Source: an uncultured Desulfovibrio sp.
GTDB taxonomy: Bacteria > Desulfobacterota > Desulfovibrionia > Desulfovibrionales > Desulfovibrionaceae
Assembly: GCA_946490455.1 (NCBI GenBank)
Contig: CAMLXE010000097.1
Location: 1-6,839, forward strand
Length of the DNA stretch: 6,839 bases
Direction of reading: 5' to 3'
The notes under the pieces were generated by a model. The model made no database searches and was not told where the DNA came from. It saw only the letters and a program-made list of their open reading frames with translations. Positions 1-5,369 of this stretch are shown here, in pieces. Position numbers and translations under genes: made by a program. Numbering within the stretch: position 1 is the stretch's first letter; each line of letters begins with the position of its first letter.

Positions 1-1094
1 TGAGTATGGATACCGTCCGAAATGCCTGTTGTGACTTCTCGCTCTTCAACGCTTCCGTCGGCCTGAAGAATATAGACGACCTTTTTGCCGTCCTTGGGGC
101 GCACGGAAACAACGGGAGCAAGAACAGCCTCTTTGGCTTCGGCAACGGTAATGACGTTCTGGGTGGTCATGCCTATACGAAATAGTCCTTCCTGATTATC
201 AATAAGCGCCTTGCCATAGTAGTAGATGGCTTCGGAGGATGTGGACGAGGAGGAAGACTGGCTGCTTGAGGTCGAAGTGGTCTTGTAGCTTCCGTCGGTG
301 AGTGTGGTCAGACCGGGATCGATGGACGTGAGCGTCGTATGGTACCGTGTTTCCGGATCGGAAAGGATGGAGTAGGTAATGGGCATGCCCGGCTTGACCA
401 CGGAGATGTCGCCTTCGGAAATTTCAATCTGGTTCTCCAGATGGTCAAGGTCGGCAATCTGAACAATGGTCGGTGTGGTCTGATTGGCGTTGACGGTCTG
501 CCCTTCGTCAACAGAAACGGAAACGACTGTTCCATCAAGCGGTGCCGTAATGCGGGTATAACCGAGATTGACTTCGTCTGTACTGACGGAAATCTGCGTC
601 TGCTTGATCTGGGATTCCACCTCATCCACTTCAGCCTTGGCAAGGGCAAGGGTATTTTCGGCATCTTCAAGGCTTGCCCGTGATGCCGCATCACGCTTCT
701 TGAGCTGAACTTCCCGGTTGTACTGGGTCTGGGCTATCTTGAGGGCTATTTTTTTGGCCACAAGCTGCGACTGATAGGATTGCAGCCGCGCCTTGTCCGT
801 AGCCAGCTGATTGAGCTGAGATTCGGAATCGATTTCAGCCAGCAAGTCTCCCTTGCTCACCTTCTGTCCCAGCTTGACGTGCAGCTTCTTGATCTGTCCG
901 GAGACCTGGGCGCCAACGCTGACAAGCTGCACGGCGCCAAGTTCGCCGGAAGCATTGACCGTCTTGACAATGTTCCCCACGATTACGGGTTCCGTCAGAT
1001 AGGATATGCCGGTACTCCTGTCCTGACGGAAGAACAGCCAGACTGCTATTGCGGCAATGATGACCAGACAGGAAATAAGTATCAGTTTTTTCAT
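1..1094 (-). CDS. macA: MacA-like periplasmic adaptor (membrane fusion) subunit of a MacAB-type efflux pump, partial
   Basis: Periplasmic adaptor that would link an inner-membrane MacB-type ABC transporter to a TolC-type outer-membrane channel for export of macrolides, lipids, peptides or similar substrates. The visible 364 codons show an N-terminal membrane anchor (MKKLILISCLVIIAAIAVW, residues 1-19 and on to about 22). A lipoyl half-motif with VGAQVSGQIKKL (60-71) follows, then a long alpha-helical hairpin (about 92-175). The second lipoyl half and barrel begin at YTRITAPLDGTVV (179-191). A MacA-like barrel stretch AIYYYGKALIDNQEGLFRIG follows from residue 289, and the last visible part ends near EREVTTGISDG. 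These match E. coli MacA in order and wording. The left edge removes roughly the last few tens of residues and the stop; macB is expected beyond it. The ATG at 1094 is the only sensible start, because an in-frame stop lies 12 codon bases upstream (1107-1109). Its Shine-Dalgarno is weak. Residues 272-287 are almost pure Ser/Thr. The substrate is not predictable. Confidence 0.9.
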   Translation of the reverse strand, partial: MKKLILISCLVIIAAIAVWLFFRQDRSTGISYLTEPVIVGNIVKTVNASGELGAVQLVSVGAQVSGQIKKLHVKLGQKVSKGDLLAEIDSESQLNQLATDKARLQSYQSQLVAKKIALKIAQTQYNREVQLKKRDAASRASLEDAENTLALAKAEVDEVESQIKQTQISVSTDEVNLGYTRITAPLDGTVVSVSVDEGQTVNANQTTPTIVQIADLDHLENQIEISEGDISVVKPGMPITYSILSDPETRYHTTLTSIDPGLTTLTDGSYKTTSTSSSQSSSSSTSSEAIYYYGKALIDNQEGLFRIGMTTQNVITVAEAKEAVLAPVVSVRPKDGKKVVYILQADGSVEEREVTTGISDGIHT

Positions 1095-1119
1095 AGTGAT
1101 GCTCTGTTACTGAAGCTAT

Positions 1120-1136
1120 GTCCCTCAGAAAGGGAC
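1120..1136 (-). repeat. Short perfect hairpin in the macA leader
   Basis: GTCCCT (1120-1125) and AGGGAC (1131-1136) form a 6-bp stem with a 5-base loop. It ends 25 bases before the macA ATG. There is no U-tract, so it is not an intrinsic terminator. It could fold in the mRNA leader or serve as a small dyad operator. Chance occurrence is quite possible. Confidence 0.3.
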
Positions 1137-1362
1137 GGTGAAACTCGGTTCATCTCAGACATGAAAAACAATATCATTTTTTATGGATAGTGGAATGGCA
1201 AAAAACGACATGGGTGAAATCTCCTGATGGAAAATGAGGGCAGTGCTGAAAAGAGGCTGCCATATTGGGGACTGATATGATACGGATGCCTCACAGCCTG
1301 TTAAGGAAATGTGATGACGTTTTTCAGCTATGCAGCCGGATCTGGTACGGAGAGGGCTGGAC

Positions 1363-1374
1363 TCCGGTACCGGA
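1363..1374. repeat. 12-bp perfect palindrome TCCGGTACCGGA
   Basis: The sequence equals its own reverse complement over 12 bases, which is the form expected of a dimeric regulator site. It lies about mid-way between the divergent macA and M20 gene starts. The flanking bases do not extend the symmetry. No known operator is recognised, and chance remains a reasonable explanation. Confidence 0.3.
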
Positions 1375-1428
1375 CTTGCGTTGTCTATCTTGCGTTCCAT
1401 CGGCAGTCAACGGAGATGTCATCAATAA

Positions 1429-1460
1429 TCTGATGGATAAGCCCCACATTTTCTGATGGA
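1429..1460. repeat. Direct repeat of TCTGATGGA, 23 bases start to start
   Basis: TCTGATGGA occurs at 1429-1437 and 1452-1460, about two helical turns apart on the same DNA face. A shorter related copy, CTGATGGA, lies at 1224-1231. Tandem direct repeats at this spacing can be regulator binding sites, but no known site is recognised. Confidence 0.25.
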
Positions 1461-1564
1461 AGATCTGAGTTGTGCCGCTTGGCATAGGATGAATCTGCGG
1501 GCAAGGGGCCGGTGCGTCAGACGGTGCCGGAAAACTCTGAACAGGGGAGCCTTCATCCCTTGCA

Positions 1565-1599
1565 GGGAAAAGACTGACTGGGTACACAGGTGTTTTCCC
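1565..1599 (+). repeat. 7-bp inverted repeat upstream of the M20 hydrolase gene
   Basis: GGGAAAA (1565-1571) is matched by TTTTCCC (1593-1599) across a 21-base spacer, 45 bases before the M20 gene's ATG. It could be an operator pair or a leader stem. There is no following U-tract on the plus strand. Support is limited to the symmetry itself. Confidence 0.25.
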
Positions 1600-1632
1600 C
1601 CGGCAGGGACCTCTGTCAGGGAAATCAGGATC

Positions 1633-1636
1633 GGAG
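1633..1636 (+). promoter_or_regulatory. Ribosome binding site that fixes the M20 hydrolase start
   Basis: GGAG sits 8 bases before the ATG at 1645. It supports that start over the in-frame ATG at 1456, which would add 63 residues unlike any M20 N-terminus. Confidence 0.65.
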
Positions 1637-1644
1637 ACAGGACA

Positions 1645-2892
1645 ATGCATGAGAATATGAATGTGGCCGTTTGTGCGGCCTTTGAGCCGGAGCTTCTGCT
1701 TGAGCAGCTGCGTCTTCTGGGAACGGTTGGTAAGGAATCAACGGCCGGTCGAACCCGGCTGGCACTCACAGATGCCGACAGAGAGGGCCGCGATACCGTT
1801 GTCGGATGGATGCGTGAGCTCGGCCTTGCCGTTCATGTGGACAGGATAGGCAATCTGTTCGGTGTGCTGGACGGGAGCAGTTCGGAAGAAGCTCCGCTGA
1901 TGATGGGATCGCACATCGATACGGTGCGTATGGCCGGTCATCTGGATGGTGCCTATGGGGTGCTTGCTGCGCTTGCTGTTCTCAGGGCCTTTCGCAGGGC
2001 AGGGGTGACACCGCCCCGGTCGCTTGTGGCTGGAGCCTTTACCAATGAGGAAGGGGTTCGTTTTCAGCCGGATATGCTTGGTTCGCTGGTGACGGCCGGA
2101 GGTTTTCCGCTGGATCTGGCTCTGAACCGTCTGGCCATGGATGACGGCGCCCGGCTGGGCGACGAGCTCAAGCGTATCGGGTATGCCGGCGAGATGGAAC
2201 CGGGGGCATTGCGTCCGCGTGAATACTTTGAGCTTCATGTGGAACAGGGGCCTGTTCTGGAGGATGAGGGCCGGCAGATTGGCATTGTGGAAGGGGTGCA
2301 GGGCATTTCATGGACCCGTGTTGTCCTGTCCGGAGCGGCAAATCATGCCGGAACCACGCCAACCAGGCTGCGCAAAGATGCAGGCTATGCAGCTGGCCTG
2401 ATCATTACCGGTGTCCGTTCCATTGCCGAAGCACTGGAAACGACGGTGGGTACGGTGGGAAGCATCGGGTTTGAACCGGGACTGATCAATGTCATTCCAT
2501 CCGGAGCAGAGCTGACCGTCGATCTCAGAGACCCTGATGAAGGGCGGCTTCTGGAAGCTGAAAGGCGTCTGGACGAACTTCTGCATGAGGTGTCCATAAG
2601 GGCGCATGTGGATGTCCGTTCGGAAAGACTGGTTCATTTTGCTCCTGTCCCCTTCAGTCAGGAGCTTGTTGCCATGATTGAAAGACTGGCGGAAGAACGC
2701 GGTCTTTCCCATAGACGTATGATTTCGGGAGCTGGGCACGATGCCCAGATGATGGCCAGGATTGCCGGAGTGGCCATGATCTTTGTTCCCAGCGCCGGCG
2801 GGGTGAGCCACAGCCCTGATGAACGTACCAGTGATGAAGACCTGATTGCAGGAGCCAGACTTCTGCTGGATGCCGTCCTTCAGCGTCTGTAA
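1645..2892 (+). CDS. M20-family zinc amidohydrolase (allantoate / N-carbamoyl-L-amino-acid hydrolase group)
   Basis: A 415-residue cytoplasmic metallohydrolase that would cleave a carbamoyl or ureido-type amide, releasing ammonia and CO2 from an N-carbamoyl amino acid, allantoate or a similar compound. Visible metal-site motifs are GSHIDT (His90), HLDGAYG (Asp101), TNEEGVRF (Glu135 as general base, Glu136 as ligand), YFELHVEQGP (His198) and GGVSHSPDE (His389). Together these form the standard dinuclear M20 set, so the enzyme looks intact. The segment between about 208 and 325 is the dimerisation/lid domain and includes the NHAGTTP motif of this subgroup. Length fits AllC/HyuC/AmaB proteins (about 400-420). 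The start at 1645 has a ribosome site. No hydantoinase, purine-degradation gene or transporter is adjacent, so the substrate cannot be chosen. The gene stands alone on the plus strand, divergent from macA and convergent with nfo. Confidence 0.9.
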   Translation: MHENMNVAVCAAFEPELLLEQLRLLGTVGKESTAGRTRLALTDADREGRDTVVGWMRELGLAVHVDRIGNLFGVLDGSSSEEAPLMMGSHIDTVRMAGHLDGAYGVLAALAVLRAFRRAGVTPPRSLVAGAFTNEEGVRFQPDMLGSLVTAGGFPLDLALNRLAMDDGARLGDELKRIGYAGEMEPGALRPREYFELHVEQGPVLEDEGRQIGIVEGVQGISWTRVVLSGAANHAGTTPTRLRKDAGYAAGLIITGVRSIAEALETTVGTVGSIGFEPGLINVIPSGAELTVDLRDPDEGRLLEAERRLDELLHEVSIRAHVDVRSERLVHFAPVPFSQELVAMIERLAEERGLSHRRMISGAGHDAQMMARIAGVAMIFVPSAGGVSHSPDERTSDEDLIAGARLLLDAVLQRL

Positions 2893-2929
2893 GAAAAAAG
2901 CCATGTCTGCCCTGTGCTGGAAACATGGC
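2893..2929 (-). terminator. Intrinsic terminator of the nfo transcript
   Basis: Read on the minus strand, a GCCATGT/ACATGGC stem (2923-2929 with 2900-2906) and a 16-base loop are followed by TTTTTTC (complement of 2893-2899). It lies 24 bases past the nfo stop. On the plus strand the same hairpin is followed by no T-run, so it serves the minus strand only. The U-tract touches the TAA stop of the M20 gene. Confidence 0.75.
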
Positions 2930-2953
2930 CTTCAAGCTGTGCACCGGCTCGGC

Positions 2954-3790
2954 TCAGTTCTGCCAGACGGCGCGCAGCATGCTGATTTCCCGTGCATAGC
3001 CGGGAAGTTCATTCGGGGTTTCCAGATAGAAGGGCAGGGAACGCAGCCGGGGATGGTTGATGATACGAACAAAGGCCTCAAATCCGATGCTGCCTTCACC
3101 GATACGGGCATGGCGGTCCTTGTGACTGGCAAATGGGGTCAGACTGTCATTCAGGTGGATGGCGTGGAGTCTGTCCAGTCCGATGATGCTGTCAAACTGC
3201 TCAAGCACACCATCCAGATCGGAAACAATGTCATAACCGGCTGAATAGACGTGGCAGGTATCAAGGCAGACGCCAAGGCCTTCCGGATGGCGTACCCGTC
3301 CGATGATGGCCGCAAGTTCCTCAAATCTGGAACCGACTTCGCTGCCCTTGCCGGACATGGTTTCCAGAAGAATCCGTGTGGGGCGTCCGGGGCGTACAAC
3401 CGTATCGAGCATGGCCACAATATGGTCGATGCCTGCTTCCATTCCCTGTCCTACATGACTTCCAGGATGGATATTATAGGGTGTTCCGGGAAGAATGCCG
3501 TCCAGCGTTTCCACATCTTCGGCCAGCACCTGTACGGCAAAGCTCCGGATATCAGGATCTGCCGAGCAGGGATTCAGCGTATAGGGGGCGTGCGCAAGCA
3601 GCCGGGCAAAATGGTGATCCTTCATAAGCGTCCGGAGTGCTGCCGCGTCATCCGGATTGACTTTCTTGGCCTTGCCCCCTCTGGGGTTACGAGTGAAGAA
3701 CTGAAAGGTAGTGGCTCCGATGGAGAGCGCCTCCCTGCCCATATTGAGATAGCCCTTTGACGTGGACAGATGACAGCCGATGGCCAGCAT
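2954..3790 (-). CDS. nfo: Endonuclease IV (AP endonuclease, Nfo family)
   Basis: Base-excision repair enzyme that cuts the DNA backbone 5' to abasic sites and clears blocked 3' ends, using three zinc ions in a TIM barrel. The 278-residue protein (E. coli Nfo is 285) keeps all nine expected metal ligands: His67 (LLAHAPY), His108 (NIHPGSH), Glu143 (LLETMSG), Asp177 and His180 (CLDTCHVYSAGYD), His212 (HLNDS), Asp225 and His227 (KDRH), and Glu257 (YLETPNE). Hence it looks fully active. The ATG at 3790 gives the family's typical N-terminus, MLAIGCHLSTSKG, and has AGGAG 5 bases upstream. A longer in-frame start at 3937 would add 49 unmatched residues. The gene lies 215 bases downstream of the PP-loop gene on the same strand with no clear terminator between, so co-transcription is possible. 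A terminator follows it. Confidence 0.96.
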   Translation of the reverse strand: MLAIGCHLSTSKGYLNMGREALSIGATTFQFFTRNPRGGKAKKVNPDDAAALRTLMKDHHFARLLAHAPYTLNPCSADPDIRSFAVQVLAEDVETLDGILPGTPYNIHPGSHVGQGMEAGIDHIVAMLDTVVRPGRPTRILLETMSGKGSEVGSRFEELAAIIGRVRHPEGLGVCLDTCHVYSAGYDIVSDLDGVLEQFDSIIGLDRLHAIHLNDSLTPFASHKDRHARIGEGSIGFEAFVRIINHPRLRSLPFYLETPNELPGYAREISMLRAVWQN

Positions 3791-3795
3791 GAAAG

Positions 3796-3800
3796 CTCCT
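3796..3800 (-). promoter_or_regulatory. Ribosome binding site of nfo
   Basis: AGGAG on the minus strand, 5 bases before the ATG at 3790. It decides the nfo start in favour of MLAIGCHLS rather than the upstream in-frame codon at 3937. Confidence 0.75.
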
Positions 3801-3947
3801 TGAAAAAAATGAGATGAAAAGGAGAAGACAGGAACGGTCTCCCGTGCAGTATTGCTGCCTTTCTCTTTCTGAACCTTGGCGGCAACTGCGCCCTGTACAT
3901 ACCGAAAGCAGGCCACCGGGGAGGGGCTGATTTCCATCTCCTGGCAG

Positions 3948-3974
3948 TGCCTGACGAATGAACAGGTTCAGGCA
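3948..3974 (-). repeat. Hairpin in the gap between the PP-loop gene and nfo
   Basis: TGCCTGA (3948-3954) and TCAGGCA (3968-3974) form a perfect 7-bp stem with a 13-base loop. It starts about 30 bases past the PP-loop gene's stop. No T-run follows on either strand, so it is not a standard terminator. It may be an mRNA-processing or stabilising stem, or chance. Confidence 0.3.
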
Positions 3975-4005
3975 GCGCAGGGCCGGCAGAAATTTGTCCT
4001 GAATG

Positions 4006-5082
4006 CTATTCTGCAAAGGTTGCAAGGCATTCCTTTCGGATGGCGTCCCGCACTTCAATGAAGTCCGGCATCCCCCAGGGTAACCCTGTCCGACGGGAGG
4101 GAACAGCGTCCACAATCGTTTTTTCTCCACCGCATATTTCCACCCGGACGGATACGGGTTTTCCCTGCTCAGTGGCATGCTGTACGGCCTTGGGAGAATA
4201 GGAGGCGATCAGAGCTGCGGCATCCTGTACCACCTGAATATCCCACGGACCCGCAAAAGGTCTGGCCAGACCCAGCGGTCCTGTAAAATCACACAGGCGA
4301 AAGAGCATGTCGCCGGGACGCGTAAGCCGTTCCAGCTCCTGATTGTCACTGGCATTGCGGCCGAGAGCCAGCCAGCTGGTTCCAGCCCAGAACTGCCGCC
4401 CCACATTGGCGAGTTCAAAGTCATGGGCGCCAGGATTGGGAAGACGGGTCAGAACGGGCCAGTAGCGGCGGGCATTTTCCTTTTCGGCCAGCCGGCAGCC
4501 GCCGCCGGGTGTGGGAATTTCGGCAATTCCCATCTGCTCTGCCAGTTCAAGCTGGCTGCGGCGTCCGCGTCCCGAAAAATCCAGCAGGCGGTTTCTGTCC
4601 ACAAGACCGTCCCGTTCGGCCGCAATGGGCTCCAGAAGTCTGGCCGACAGGGGGCGCAGCAGAATATCCCGGACATCACCGTCTCGACGGATGACGTTCA
4701 GAGTGTCCCGACGCTGGGACATGGGACGCTGCCCGACGACTTCTCCGGAAATCAGAAATGAGGCGTTTCTTTCACGCAGAAGAGAACCGGCATGACGCAT
4801 CATGAGAATCTTGCAGTCCACGCAGGGATTCATGACCTTGCCGAATCCATGTTCCGGACGCTGCCGCAGCATCCGGATATAGTCGTCGCCAATATCAATG
4901 GCTTCGATATTCAGCCCGTAGCATTTTTCCCAGTGCGGAATGAGCTGGGGTTTGCCGAAAAAGGGAGACACAAAGTGCAGACAGCGGACGGTAATACCCT
5001 GATCCTGTACGAGTCTTGCAGCAAGAATGCTGTCCAGTCCTCCGGAAAAGAGTGCCAGCGCAAGGGGAGTATGTTTGTTCAT
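4006..5082 (-). CDS. PP-loop ATPase fused to NFACT-R-like RNA-binding domain, probable RNA thiolation enzyme
   Basis: A 358-residue cytoplasmic protein. The N-terminal half is a PP-loop ATPase of the MnmA/ThiI superfamily: ATP-binding SGGLDS at 13-18, NPCVDCK at 85-91 (Cys87, Cys90), SGEVVGQRPMSQR at 112-124, and PTPGGGCRL at 190-198 (Cys196). The spaced cysteines resemble the sulfur-handling pair of tRNA 2-thiouridylases. The C-terminal part contains LALGRNASDNQELERL (238-253) followed by RPGDMLFRLCDFTG (255-268), which resembles the NFACT-R RNA-binding domain. It likely activates an RNA base with ATP and adds sulfur; the target is unknown. No THUMP domain is seen, unlike ThiI. I chose ATG at 5082; GTG at 5100 is the only longer start, since an in-frame stop lies at 5119-5121. 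Neither has a good Shine-Dalgarno. Annotation pipelines may label it a 2-thiouridylate methyltransferase by old MnmA naming; no methylase motif is visible. Confidence 0.85.
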   Translation of the reverse strand: MNKHTPLALALFSGGLDSILAARLVQDQGITVRCLHFVSPFFGKPQLIPHWEKCYGLNIEAIDIGDDYIRMLRQRPEHGFGKVMNPCVDCKILMMRHAGSLLRERNASFLISGEVVGQRPMSQRRDTLNVIRRDGDVRDILLRPLSARLLEPIAAERDGLVDRNRLLDFSGRGRRSQLELAEQMGIAEIPTPGGGCRLAEKENARRYWPVLTRLPNPGAHDFELANVGRQFWAGTSWLALGRNASDNQELERLTRPGDMLFRLCDFTGPLGLARPFAGPWDIQVVQDAAALIASYSPKAVQHATEQGKPVSVRVEICGGEKTIVDAVPSRRTGLPWGMPDFIEVRDAIRKECLATFAE

Positions 5083-5186
5083 CAGAACATGGTAGCGCAC
5101 GGTATGGCTGAATACAAGTCATGAGCGAACGGCTCTCCGGGGGAAACACAACCTGAAGGAAAGGCGACAGAGGTACGAAACCCTGT

Positions 5187-5312
5187 TCAGGAATGAGGGC
5201 TGTCAGATCTGTCGGCCCGGAAGAAAATGCCCCGCAGTTCCCTTGAGATTGTTTCGCGCCGCCGGGAGAATGCGGATTCTGAGACCGTACCGCGTTTCTT
5301 TGTGATTTTCAT
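5187..5312 (-). CDS. Possible small basic protein, 41 residues (doubtful)
   Basis: ATG at 5312 opens 41 codons ending in TGA at 5187-5189, between argH and the PP-loop gene. The product starts MKITKKRGTVSESAFSRRRE, is rich in Arg, Lys and Ser, and has no membrane segment, cysteines or recognised domain. GGAAG lies only 3 bases before the ATG, closer than usual. It starts just downstream of the argH terminator, so it would need its own promoter, perhaps shared with the PP-loop gene. An open frame this short in GC-rich DNA is easily random, and the region may be only a promoter and leader. Confidence 0.2.
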   Translation of the reverse strand: MKITKKRGTVSESAFSRRRETISRELRGIFFRADRSDSPHS

Positions 5313-5334
5313 GTGCTTCCGTGCAGGGGGCGGG

Positions 5335-5364
5335 AAAAGAAAAGGCCCTCACAGGGGAGGGCCT
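5335..5364 (-). terminator. Intrinsic terminator of argH
   Basis: On the minus strand, AGGCCCTC (complement of 5357-5364) and GAGGGCCT (complement of 5343-5350) form an 8-bp GC-rich stem with a 6-base loop. A TTTTCTTTT tract follows. It lies 5 bases after the argH stop, so transcription of the PP-loop gene probably starts anew. Confidence 0.9.
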
Positions 5365-5369
5365 CAGAA

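Larger units (their letters stand above)
1095..1644. other. 550-base divergent intergenic region between macA and the M20 hydrolase gene
   Basis: No credible gene was found on either strand. Open frames here lack recognisable motifs, and the frame joined to the M20 gene is an upstream extension of it. The region must hold the promoters of both divergent genes. For macA, a weak sigma-70-like pair on the minus strand is TTGCCA (complement of 1196-1201) and TGATAT (complement of 1171-1176), but its 19-base spacer is long. No good pair was found for the M20 gene. Small symmetric elements are listed separately. I recognise no riboswitch, tRNA or small RNA. The length is notable in a window where other gaps are 60-290 bases. 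Confidence 0.6.

Noticed and set aside
308..694. Open frames on both strands at 308-694 and 339-683 inside the macA region
   Set aside because: They overlap the clearly recognisable MacA reading frame and have no domain of their own.
1481..1498. Sigma-54-like TGGCA...TGC upstream of the M20 gene
   Set aside because: The GG-to-GC distance is 16 bases rather than the required 12.
1456..1644. 63-residue N-terminal extension of the M20 hydrolase
   Set aside because: The residues match no M20 N-terminus, and the ATG at 1645 has a good ribosome binding site.
1155..1769. Several 60-115 codon frames in the intergenic region
   Set aside because: They overlap one another, show no motif or convincing ribosome site, and some run into the M20 gene in the wrong frame.
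3791..3937. 49-residue N-terminal extension of endonuclease IV
   Set aside because: The family starts at M-x-x-I-G-x-H, and an AGGAG site lies 5 bases before the ATG at 3790.
4177..4761. 194-codon plus-strand frame opposite the PP-loop gene
   Set aside because: Antisense of a well-supported gene; the product is of shadow-type composition.
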